From: a bacterium UBP2_UBA2255
GTDB lineage: Bacteria; Edwardsbacteria; AC1; EtOH8
Direction of reading: 5' to 3'
Length of the DNA: 37,411 bases
Assembly (NCBI GenBank): GCA_002347565.1
Contig: DDXR01000036.1
Span: 1 to 37,411 of the forward strand
A program made the position numbers and the translations under genes. Positions 31,131-37,411 of this stretch are shown one piece after another (position 1 is the first letter of the stretch; the number at the start of each line of letters is the position of its first letter). The notes under the pieces were generated by a model, which made no database searches, was not told where the DNA came from, and was given only the letters and a program-made list of their open reading frames with translations.

Positions 31131-32150
31131 TCAGTTGATCAGCATGGCGTCGCCGTAGCTGTAGAACCGGTAGCGCTCCCGCACCGCCTCGGCGTATGCG
31201 TTCCTGACCTTCTCAACGCCGGCGAAAGCGCTGACCAGCATCAGTAGTGTGGACTTCGGCAGATGGAAATTGGTGATCAGGACGTCGACGAGCCTGAACC
31301 GGTATGGGGGATGGATGAAGATCCCGGTCCAGTCCTCGTTTTTTCCCGTTGCGCCATAGGACTCCAACGCCCGCGTTGTCGTCGTCCCAACGGCCACGAT
31401 CCTGCGCCCGTCGGCCTTCGCCTTGTCCAGCAGCTTGGCGGTTGCCGCATCGATCCGGTAATATTCCTCGTCCATCCGGTGCTGCCGGATATCGGCGGCC
31501 GCGACGGCCTTGAACGTTCCCCAGCCCACGTGCAGCAGCACGTTGGCGATCTCGACGCCGCCGCCCCTGATCGCGGCCAGCAGCTCCGGTGTGAAGTGCA
31601 GGCCGGCCGTGGGCGCCGCCACCGCGCCGGGTTCGCCGGCGTAGACCGTCTGGTAGCGCTGACGGTCACCGGGGCCGTCGGGGCGCGCGATATAGGGCGG
31701 CAGCGGCACGTGCCCGACCTCGTCCAGCGCGCCGAAGAAATCGCCATCGTGCCGGAACTCTACCAGTCGCCGGCCCTGGTCCTGGCGCTGGAGGATGCGG
31801 GCGGCCAGCCTGCCGCCACCGATCTCGACCTCGGCCCCTGGTTGCAGCCGTCTCCCCGGCCGCACCAGGCAGGACCAGGTGTCGCCCCCGATCCGCCGCA
31901 ACAGGAAGATCTCCGCTTCTCCGCCGGTTCCTTTCTTGCGGCCCAGCAGCCGGGCAGGCACCACTCTGGTGGTGTTGATCACCAGCAGGTCCGACGGCCG
32001 GAGGTATCCGGCGATATCGCGGAAGAAGCGGTGCTCGACCGCGCCGCTGTCGCGCCGCAGCACCAGCAGCCGCGAACTGTCGCGCGGCTCTGCCGGCCGC
32101 CGGGCGATCAGCTCCGGCGGCAGATCATAGTCGAAATCTGATAATCGCAT
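31131..32150 (-). CDS. queA: S-adenosylmethionine:tRNA ribosyltransferase-isomerase
   Basis: A 339-residue enzyme, full length for the family. ATG 32150 (MRLSDFDYDLPPELIARRP) was chosen as the classic N-terminus; the predicted transcript starts about 22 bases before it, so the longer reading is excluded. Signatures are DLLVINTTRVVPARLLGRK, YQTVYAGEPGAVAAPTAGLHFT, VLLHVGWGTF, VGTTTTRALES and NFHLPKSTLLMLVSAFAG. QueA transfers and isomerises the ribosyl group of SAM to preQ1-tRNA to give epoxyqueuosine. It is followed by tgt, the preceding enzyme of the same pathway, 43 bp later. Confidence 0.97.
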   Translation of the reverse strand: MRLSDFDYDLPPELIARRPAEPRDSSRLLVLRRDSGAVEHRFFRDIAGYLRPSDLLVINTTRVVPARLLGRKKGTGGEAEIFLLRRIGGDTWSCLVRPGRRLQPGAEVEIGGGRLAARILQRQDQGRRLVEFRHDGDFFGALDEVGHVPLPPYIARPDGPGDRQRYQTVYAGEPGAVAAPTAGLHFTPELLAAIRGGGVEIANVLLHVGWGTFKAVAAADIRQHRMDEEYYRIDAATAKLLDKAKADGRRIVAVGTTTTRALESYGATGKNEDWTGIFIHPPYRFRLVDVLITNFHLPKSTLLMLVSAFAGVEKVRNAYAEAVRERYRFYSYGDAMLIN

Positions 32151-32178
32151 GTACCCATGATGGGACAAGGCGGTTGTG

Positions 32179-32207
32179 ATTATATCACACGAAACTGCCC
32201 CATGCAA
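32179..32207 (-). promoter_or_regulatory. Near-consensus promoter of queA-tgt
   Basis: On the minus strand: TTGCAT (32207-32202), 17-bp spacer, TATAAT (32184-32179, perfect). TGA precedes the -10 as in extended -10 promoters. Confidence 0.9.
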
Positions 32208-32213
32208 CGGACA

Positions 32214-32237
32214 AAGCGGACGGTCACCCGTCCGCTT
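32214..32237 (-). terminator. Terminator after cbiO
   Basis: A 10-bp perfect stem (AAGCGGACGG/CCGTCCGCTT, loop of 4) lies 20 bp after the cbiO stop. The T-tract is short (TTTG). It separates the metal-uptake genes from the queA promoter. Confidence 0.6.
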
Positions 32238-32257
32238 CTTCGCAGCGTCTCGTTCGC

Positions 32258-33025
32258 CTACCGGCGACCCCGGCGCAGCTGCTCGCCGTAGCGACGATGA
32301 ACGATGCTTTGGGTTGGCTCCAGGCCGGCCTCCGTCATCAACGCGGCGTCTGCCAGGAGCCGGCCGGTGGGGCCGTCGCGCAGCACGCGCCCCTGCTGCA
32401 GGATGATGGTGCGCGGGCAGAGCTCTAGCACCAGGTCCATATCGTGCGAGGTGACGATCTTGGTATGCGAAAATCCATTGAGCAGCCCGATCAGCCGCCG
32501 CCGGGCCCGGGGATCGAGGGCTGACGACGGCTCGTCCAGCAGCAGGACGTCGGGCGCCATGGCCAGCACGGTGGCGATGGCCGCCGCCCGTTTTTCCCCG
32601 GCCGACAGCTTGAACGGCGGACGCTCCCGCAGGTGGGGGATGCCCACCGCGCCCAATGCGGCATCAGCGCGCCGCTGCACCTCGTCCTCCGCCAGCCCCA
32701 TGTTGCGCAGGCCGAATGCGACGTCCTCGAACACCGTGGTCATGAACAGCTGGTCGTCCGGATCCTGGAACACCATGCCCAGCCGCTGACGGATCGCATT
32801 CAGTGTCTTCTTCGTGAGCCGGATCTCGCCGATCGCGATCTCCCCGGCGGCCGGCTCGAGGATGCCGGTCAGCAGCAGCAGCAGCGTCGACTTGCCGGCG
32901 CCGTTGGCGCCGACGACGGCGATCGCCTCGCCGTGCCCGACCTCGAAGGAGACGCCCTCGAGGGCGCGGGTGCCGTCGGGGTAGACGAAGCCGAGCCCCT
33001 GCACGGAGATGGTGTGATGGCTCAC
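32258..33025 (-). CDS. cbiO: ECF-type nickel/cobalt transporter ATPase
   Basis: A 255-residue ABC ATPase. The start is GTG 33025 with GGAGG five bases upstream. Motifs are GANGAGKST (39-47, Walker A), VFQDPDDQLF (85-94, Q-loop; DPDDQLF is typical of the CbiO/EcfA branch), LSAGEK (140-145, where LSGGEK is usual), LLLDEP (161-166, Walker B) and the switch His in SHDMD (194). It powers metal import with CbiQ and the CbiM/NikM component. The GTG overlaps the stop of a 22-codon reading frame after cbiQ. It is last in the minus-strand unit. Confidence 0.92.
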   Translation of the reverse strand: MSHHTISVQGLGFVYPDGTRALEGVSFEVGHGEAIAVVGANGAGKSTLLLLLTGILEPAAGEIAIGEIRLTKKTLNAIRQRLGMVFQDPDDQLFMTTVFEDVAFGLRNMGLAEDEVQRRADAALGAVGIPHLRERPPFKLSAGEKRAAAIATVLAMAPDVLLLDEPSSALDPRARRRLIGLLNGFSHTKIVTSHDMDLVLELCPRTIILQQGRVLRDGPTGRLLADAALMTEAGLEPTQSIVHRRYGEQLRRGRR

Positions 33026-33090
33026 CCGAGCCTCCGTTCGGAGCGGTCGTTGAGCCGCACGGCCACGCAGCCTGCGCGCGGGTGACTCAT
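33022..33090 (-). CDS. Possible 22-aa coupling peptide between cbiQ and cbiO
   Basis: A tiny frame, MSHPRAGCVAVRLNDRSERRLG (22 residues, split here only by name), starts at ATG 33090 overlapping the cbiQ stop (ATGA) and stops overlapping the cbiO start (GTGA). It exactly spans the gap between the two genes. It may keep ribosomes moving from one gene to the next, or be chance. Confidence 0.35.
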   Translation of the reverse strand: MSHPRAGCVAVRLNDRSERRLG

Positions 33091-33899
33091 CCCGCCACCC
33101 CTGTGACGAGACGGCCGAGCCACAGGGGCACATCGACGATTCGGAAGAGGGCGAAGGCGGCCGACCAGCCGAGAACGAAGACGAGGTCGGCCGCCCCGAA
33201 GTGCAGCCGCCGCGCCATACGCACCTGCCCGTCGAAGCCGCGGCACTTCATGGCGAGGTAGACGCGCTGGGCGCGGGCGACGGTGCGGAGCAGCAGCTGC
33301 CCGAGCATCTGCGTGTAGACGCGCAGGCCCATGCCGCGGCCGCCGAAGCTGCGCAGACGCCGGGCCTGCGAGAGGCGCAGGGTCTCCTCGCCCAGCACGA
33401 AGATGTAGCGGTAGAGCAGGAGGAGTTGCGTGACGAACACGTCGGGCACGCGCAGCTTCTCGAGCGCCAGGCAGACGCCGTTGAAGCTCGTCGTCGCGGT
33501 CAGCACGAGGGCCGCCGACGTGGTCAGCAGGAAGCGCACCACGATCGAAGCGTAGGACACCCAGCCGCCCGACAGCTCGAGCCCGCCGACCTGCGCCACG
33601 ACATCGCGGTCGAACCACGGGTTGAAGGCGCCGACCAGAAGGGCGAACGGCGCGACCACGAGCAGGATCCGGGCGAGGAACCCGAACGGGATGCGGCCTT
33701 CGCTGGCGAGGACGATGGGGAACAGCACGAAGGGCAGCAGGGCGAGCACCTCGTAGCGGTCGAACGACACCACGCAGACGATGAAGACCAACGTGGTGAC
33801 GACCTTGGCCCGCGGGTCGACACGGTGGACCGCGGTATCCTGCCGGGCGAGCCGGTCGAGGCGGTCGAGAGTGGAGAGGCCTGCGGCGACGGACGACAC
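33087..33899 (-). CDS. cbiQ: ECF-type nickel/cobalt transporter transmembrane subunit
   Basis: A 270-residue membrane protein with about five to six helices (for example TTLVFIVCVVSF, LLPFVLFPIVLA, ILLVVAPFALLVGAF and LTTSAALVLTA). The EcfT-type coupling motifs are SQARRLRSFGG and RAQRVYLAMKCRGFDG, the A-R-x-x-Y-x-A-M-x-x-R-G signature that contacts the ATPase. The start is GTG 33899, 15 bp after the nikR stop; no ATG fits. It couples ATP hydrolysis by CbiO to metal release from the CbiM/NikM substrate-binding part. Confidence 0.9.
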   Translation of the reverse strand: MSSVAAGLSTLDRLDRLARQDTAVHRVDPRAKVVTTLVFIVCVVSFDRYEVLALLPFVLFPIVLASEGRIPFGFLARILLVVAPFALLVGAFNPWFDRDVVAQVGGLELSGGWVSYASIVVRFLLTTSAALVLTATTSFNGVCLALEKLRVPDVFVTQLLLLYRYIFVLGEETLRLSQARRLRSFGGRGMGLRVYTQMLGQLLLRTVARAQRVYLAMKCRGFDGQVRMARRLHFGAADLVFVLGWSAAFALFRIVDVPLWLGRLVTGVAG

Positions 33900-33914
33900 G
33901 AGCGTGAGCGCGAG

Positions 33915-34331
33915 TCAGGCGATGGCGCCGGTGGTCGTGGCGACGAACTTGCCGTGGGTGACGCCCTTGGTCCCGATGAGGCCGTCGGCGATGCGCTTGA
34001 GCTCGCGGGCCACGCCGCGCAGCACGACGACCTCGAGGCAGTGGTCGGCGTCGAGGTGCACGTGCAGGGTCGAGACGATCTCGTGATGGTGCGTGTGCTG
34101 GTGCTCGGTGAGCTTGTCGGCGAGGTCACTGGTGTGGTGGTCGTAGACCAGGGTCACGGTGCCGATCGCCTCGGCGTCGCCGACCTCCCACTGCTCCTCG
34201 ACCAGGGCGCCGCGGATCAGGTCGCGCAGCGCCTCGGAGCGGTTCACATACGCCTTGTCGGCGATGAGCGCGTCGAAGCGGTCGAGCAAGCGCTCGTCGA
34301 TCGAGACCCCGAACCTGACCACGTTGGACAT
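33915..34331 (-). CDS. nikR: Nickel-responsive regulator
   Basis: A 138-residue NikR. ATG 34331 (MSNVVRFGVSIDERLLDRFD) gives the ribbon-helix-helix N-terminus (VRFGVSIDERL, NRSEALRDLIRGAL); the longer open frame upstream is not conserved. The ACT-like metal domain carries the nickel ligands H79, H90, H92 and C98 in HTHHHEIVSTLHVHLDADHC, in the same spacing as E. coli NikR H76, H87, H89 and C95. With nickel bound it would repress uptake genes. It is first in the nikR-cbiQ-cbiO unit, divergent from the cbiM/nikMN gene, so it likely controls both. Confidence 0.95.
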   Translation of the reverse strand: MSNVVRFGVSIDERLLDRFDALIADKAYVNRSEALRDLIRGALVEEQWEVGDAEAIGTVTLVYDHHTSDLADKLTEHQHTHHHEIVSTLHVHLDADHCLEVVVLRGVARELKRIADGLIGTKGVTHGKFVATTTGAIA

Positions 34332-34621
34332 GCCACACCCCTTCTCGACCCGCCCGCGCCGGCGGGCGGATCCCTGACGGCAGGAGCACGCGCGCGACCG
34401 CAGGGTCACGTGCGCAAACGCAGGTCCCCTGCAGGCCCCCCGTGCCACAAATTGGGGTCGACTATAGCACGAGAAGTGGCAATACGACAGGATTCGTGGC
34501 ACGGGTCGCGCCTGCTTGACGGCCCATCCGGCCTCGGCTAGAGTCCGACGGCGCGGTAGCACGAGCTGTCCATCCGTAGCACGGTAGCACGATAGAGCGA
34601 CACCCGAGGAGGCTCACGCCC
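34332..34621. promoter_or_regulatory. Divergent nikR / nikMN intergenic region with repeated TAGCACG boxes
   Basis: The octamer core TAGCACG occurs four times on the plus strand: GTAGCACGA 34556-34564, GTAGCACGG 34576-34584, GTAGCACGA 34584-34592 and ATAGCACGA 34464-34472. Three of them sit just before the nikMN leader. They are direct, not inverted, repeats. They are candidate binding sites for NikR or another regulator. A GAGGAGG ribosome-binding site lies at 34606-34612. Confidence 0.5.
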
Positions 34622-35761
34622 ATGCACATGGCCGATGCCCTGCTCTCCCCGGCCGTCGGGGGCGTGATGTGGGGCGCCACGGCGGCCACCACGGTCTACT
34701 GCGCGCGCAAGGTCCGCAGCGACCTCGACGAGAGCAAGATACCGCTGATGGGCGTCGCCGGCGCCTTCGTCTTCGCCGCCCAGATGCTCAACTTCGCCAT
34801 TCCGGGTACAGGGTCGAGCGGTCATCTGGGAGGAGCGCTGATCCTCGCCATACTCCTGGGGCCGCACGCGGCCTTCCTCGTCATGGCGTCTATCCTGGCC
34901 GTGCAGGCTCTGTTCTTCGCCGACGGAGGCTTGCTCGCTTTGGGGGCCAACATCTTCAACCTCGGCTTCTTCCCCGCGTTCATCGCCTACCCGTACGTCT
35001 ACCGCAAGATCGTCGGCGACGGGGCCGCGCCCTCGCGCGGCCGCGTCATCGCCGGCAGCCTGCTGGCCGCCATCGTCGGCCTGCAGCTCGGTGCCCTCGC
35101 CGTGGTGCTCGAGACGACCGCGTCCGGCATCTCGGCGCTGCCCTTCTCGACCTTCGTCCTGCTGATGCAGCCGATCCATCTGGCGATCGGTGTGGTCGAG
35201 GGCCTCGTGACCGCCGCCGTGGTGCTGTTCGTGCTGCGCGCGCAGCCCGAGCTGCTCGAGCGCACGGCGGCGCGCAAGCCGCTGGCCGGCCTCAAACTCA
35301 AACCGGTGCTGGCCGGTCTGGCCGTCGCCGCCGTGCTGGCGGGCGGCGCGCTGGCGTGGTTCGCCTCGTCCGACGCCGACGGCCTCGAGTGGTCGATCGC
35401 CAGGGTCACCGGTACCGAGGAGGAGCTCGAGGCCGCGTCGGCGACACACGACACCGCCGCCGAGCTGCAGGACAGCATCGCGATCCTGCCCGACTACGCC
35501 TTCAAGGGGGGCGAGGCGGCCGGTGACGCGGCGGCGGACGCCGAGGCTGCCGGCGACGAGGCTGCCCCCGAGGGTGCTGCCGCCGAAGCGAGCGCCGGCG
35601 AGGCGGAAGGCGCGGGCGTCGAAGAAGAGGCCGCAGTGTGGCCGGCGGTCGACGCCGGCACCAGCGTGTCGGGCATCGTCGGCGGCCTCATCGTGCTCGC
35701 GCTCGCCGTCGCCATCGGCTTCGCCCTGCGCCGGCGCTCTTCAGCTCGCACCGAGACGTAG
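34622..35761 (+). CDS. cbiM: Fused CbiM/NikM-PDGLE (NikMN) nickel/cobalt substrate component
   Basis: A 379-residue membrane protein. The mature-type N-terminus MHMADALLSPAVGGVMWG carries the conserved His2 and Met needed for metal binding in the CbiM/NikM family. About seven helices follow (GVAGAFVFAAQMLNF, HLGGALILAILLGPHAAFL, LGANIFNLGFFPAFIAY). A PDGLE/CbiN-like module follows, with ADGLEWSIARVTG near 256-268. Then comes a low-complexity Ala/Glu stretch (about 295-340, AAADAEAAGDEAAPEG) and a last membrane helix (SGIVGGLIVLALAVAIGF). It works with CbiQ and CbiO encoded on the other strand; nikR suggests nickel. The Ala/Glu linker is unusual for the family. Confidence 0.92.
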   Translation: MHMADALLSPAVGGVMWGATAATTVYCARKVRSDLDESKIPLMGVAGAFVFAAQMLNFAIPGTGSSGHLGGALILAILLGPHAAFLVMASILAVQALFFADGGLLALGANIFNLGFFPAFIAYPYVYRKIVGDGAAPSRGRVIAGSLLAAIVGLQLGALAVVLETTASGISALPFSTFVLLMQPIHLAIGVVEGLVTAAVVLFVLRAQPELLERTAARKPLAGLKLKPVLAGLAVAAVLAGGALAWFASSDADGLEWSIARVTGTEEELEAASATHDTAAELQDSIAILPDYAFKGGEAAGDAAADAEAAGDEAAPEGAAAEASAGEAEGAGVEEEAAVWPAVDAGTSVSGIVGGLIVLALAVAIGFALRRRSSARTET

Positions 35762-35763
35762 CG

Positions 35764-36192
35764 TCAGGTGCCGGGCTCGAGCACGATGAGCCCCTCGCGT
35801 GCCGCCGCGCGGTTGAGGGCGGCGTCGAACGAAGAGAAGGCGACCGCGTCACCGCCGGCGGCGGTGCGGACCGTCAGTGCGGCGGCGAGGTGGACGGCGT
35901 CGAAGCCGCGCAGCCCATGGCGGACGGCGAGGCCTCCGGCACGGATCTCGCTGAGATCGATCACCATGAGCTCGGCCCAGCGGCGCGCCAGGTCGCGCAG
36001 CACGCTGCGGACGGCGCTCGCGGGGAGGTCGCCGCAGCGTTGACGGCGGGCGAGCGCCGCTGCCGTCTCGGGGTACGCCACTCGTGACGTGGCGAGGCAG
36101 TCGGCGGCTGCGACCCACGCGCGGACGTCTTCGCTGTGCCGCTCGCCGATGTAGATCTTCAGCAGGCTGCTCGTGTCAGCGTAGACGATCAT
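35764..36192 (-). CDS. PIN-domain toxin (VapC-like)
   Basis: A 142-residue PIN-domain protein. Acidic active-site residues are D6 (VYADTSSLLKIY), E42 (YPETAAAL), D98 (FDAVHLAAAL) and a late Asp in FSSFDAAL (123). VapC-type toxins are magnesium-dependent RNases, often cutting tRNA or rRNA, neutralised by the paired antitoxin. Start ATG 36192 overlaps the antitoxin gene by 17 bp. It is convergent with the nikMN gene, with only two bases between the stops and no terminator visible. Confidence 0.9.
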   Translation of the reverse strand: MIVYADTSSLLKIYIGERHSEDVRAWVAAADCLATSRVAYPETAAALARRQRCGDLPASAVRSVLRDLARRWAELMVIDLSEIRAGGLAVRHGLRGFDAVHLAAALTVRTAAGGDAVAFSSFDAALNRAAAREGLIVLEPGT

Positions 36193-36451
36193 CGCGCAGC
36201 TCGAGTACGGTGTCCGAGATCGGCTTGCCGCGGATCTCGATGGGGCGCGGGAACTCGGTCGGCTTGCCCCCCGACCACTTCACCACGCCGGAGTCGATGA
36301 GCTCTTTGAGACCGGGATGCGCGGATGTGATGGCGCGCAACTCGGCGACCTCGCGCCCGCGGTCGGTGACGATGACGCGCTCGCCCTGGCGGGCGAGGCG
36401 GACGTAGTGGCTGAGATGCGCCTTCAACTCCCTGATCCCGACGGTCGGCAT
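36176..36451 (-). CDS. Phd/YefM-type antitoxin
   Basis: A 91-residue antitoxin. ATG 36451 (MPTVGIRELKAHLSHYVRLARQ) was preferred to GTG 36460 because AAGGTGG lies five bases before it. The N-terminus is the Phd/YefM fold (VGIRELKAHLSHYV, GERVIVTDRGREVAEL), which binds its own promoter. The C-terminal part (about 55-91) binds the PIN toxin. It is translated first, with overlap into the toxin gene. Confidence 0.88.
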   Translation of the reverse strand: MPTVGIRELKAHLSHYVRLARQGERVIVTDRGREVAELRAITSAHPGLKELIDSGVVKWSGGKPTEFPRPIEIRGKPISDTVLELRDDRLR

Positions 36452-36460
36452 GGTGACCAC

Positions 36461-36838
36461 CTTGCTGCGGCAAATGTGACTACTTCGACTGTAACCCGAG
36501 CGGCACGGCGCGGCAAGGCGGTCGGCGGTCAGTCTGCCGCCCGTCGACCGCGATGACCACGGTGACGGTGCCGCTTCGCGGGTGACGTCGATGAAGCCGG
36601 CATCGGCGGCGTGGCTCGCGAGGCTGCGCCGACCGAGGCGTCGGCCGGGACGGGGACCAGGGCCGGCCGGCCGGCGGGCGCGGCTCCCGGCGCGGCCCTC
36701 GGCTCGCCGCTCTTCACGCTCCGCTCACGGTCCTCTGCCACCATTGGAGACCACGATGAGACGGCGGGGGGTTGCCGCGCCTTCCCTCGTGTGGAGAATG
36801 GAAGAGGCCAGAGCCCGGTCCGACGCCTGCGAGGCCAC
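36461..36838. other. Non-coding stretch between the TA pair and the moxR-like gene
   Basis: The stretch is GC-rich with a GCCGGCC-type run near 36660-36680. Reading frames here are not convincing. It should hold the antitoxin promoter on one strand and the moxR promoter on the other, but I could not place good boxes for either. Confidence 0.4.
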
Positions 36839-37411
36839 ATGTCCGCCGACACGCGCGCCAGTGCCACCCTCGAGACCGACGAGGTGCTCGCTCTCGCCGG
36901 GCGGGCCGGCGAGGTGGCCGACAGCGTCGGCACGGTGATACTCGGCAAAGGCGACGTGATCCAGGCCTGCGTGGTCGCCCTGCTGGCCGGGGGGCACGTC
37001 ATCGTCGAGGACTACCCCGGCGTCGGCAAGACGCTTCTCGCCAAGGCCCTGGCCCGTTCTCTCTCCTGCCGCTTCTCGCGCCTGCAGTTCACGCCCGACC
37101 TGCTGCCCAGCGACGTGACCGGGGTCAGCGTCTTCGACCAGAAGACGGGGGCCTTCGTCTTCCGTCCCGGCCCCGTCTTCGCCAACATCGTCCTCGCCGA
37201 CGAGATCAACCGTTCGTCGCCCAAGACCCAGGCCAGCCTGCTCGAGAGCATGGAGGAGCGGCAGGCGACGATCGACAACGTGACCCACGTCATCGAGCCT
37301 CCGTTCATGGTCATCGCCACCCAGAACCCGATCGAGTACGAGGGCACCTACCCGTTGCCCGAGGCGCAGCTCGACCGCTTCATGATGCGCCTGAGCCTCG
37401 GCTACCCGTCG
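36839..37411 (+). CDS. MoxR-family AAA+ ATPase (partial)
   Basis: The first 191 residues of a MoxR-type ATPase, open to the right edge. ATG 36839 has GAGG five bases upstream. Motifs are YPGVGKT (59-65 region, Walker A), NIVLADEINRSSPKTQASLLE (split as NIVLADEIN and RSSPKTQASLLE; Walker B and MoxR box), MEERQATID and FMVIATQNPIEYEGTYPLPEAQLDRF. These ATPases act as chaperones that help assemble metal-containing or surface enzymes, usually with DUF58 and VWA partners encoded next. Those partners would lie beyond 37411. Confidence 0.92.
   Translation, partial: MSADTRASATLETDEVLALAGRAGEVADSVGTVILGKGDVIQACVVALLAGGHVIVEDYPGVGKTLLAKALARSLSCRFSRLQFTPDLLPSDVTGVSVFDQKTGAFVFRPGPVFANIVLADEINRSSPKTQASLLESMEERQATIDNVTHVIEPPFMVIATQNPIEYEGTYPLPEAQLDRFMMRLSLGYPS

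Noticed and set aside
36529..37002. Minus-strand frame of 157 codons near the right edge
   Set aside because: It overlaps the start of the moxR-like gene and its product is Pro/Ala/Arg-rich without motifs.

Overview
The window looks like a contig from a GC-rich Gram-negative bacterium. An LpxH-type hydrolase, several lipoproteins and a PpiD-type chaperone imply an outer membrane. A fused gamma/alpha 2-oxoacid:ferredoxin oxidoreductase and a rubredoxin point to anaerobic or microaerobic metabolism. The DUF4159 / DUF4175-like / TPR cluster and the sequence style suggest a lineage near the FCB group or an uncultured candidate phylum. Placement is inference; no 16S rRNA is present.

Left arm (1-9205). 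Seven minus-strand core genes run away from a back-to-back promoter pair at about 6.5 kb: two periplasmic lipoprotein/beta-propeller genes, rubredoxin, a GAF/HD-GYP phosphodiesterase, an MBL-fold hydrolase, a RelE-type toxin-antitoxin pair, and korA, which runs off the left edge. The toxin-antitoxin pair sits between two 94-bp direct copies of the MBL gene's 3' end. Plus-strand genes from the same promoter pair are lpxH, eno, an ftsB/divIC-like gene and two CAU-anticodon tRNAs (initiator first). ppiD (9273-11084) converges on the tRNAs.

Island (about 11.2-22.7 kb). It is visibly AT-richer than its flanks and entirely minus strand. A promoter at 19429-19457 drives a chain of six close or overlapping genes ending at a terminator at 11219-11254. 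The order is a 227-aa unknown, hsdM, hsdS, a 317-aa unknown, a four-helix membrane protein and hsdR. The 317-aa plus membrane-protein pair, embedded between specificity and restriction subunits, is the best candidate here for an undescribed defence module. Upstream lie a 116-aa unknown gene with an operator-like palindrome and a CsgG-like plus formylglycine-type lipoprotein pair flanked by two copies of a 57-58 bp hairpin repeat. The right edge holds a broken copy of the first codons of hsdM.

Middle (22.8-32.2 kb). GC-rich sequence resumes with an M18 aminopeptidase, then the DUF4159 / DUF4175-like / TPR operon (leaderless by prediction), and queA-tgt (queuosine tRNA modification) from a near-consensus promoter. 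The normal start codon of tgt seems to be missing.

Right arm (32.2-37.4 kb). A nickel/cobalt ECF uptake locus (nikR-cbiQ-cbiO divergent from a cbiM/nikMN fusion) is followed by a Phd/PIN toxin-antitoxin pair and the start of a MoxR-type AAA+ ATPase that runs off the right edge. The sequence style here differs somewhat from the left arm, so transfer or a contig join is possible. I saw no CRISPR array, transposase, integrase or rRNA.
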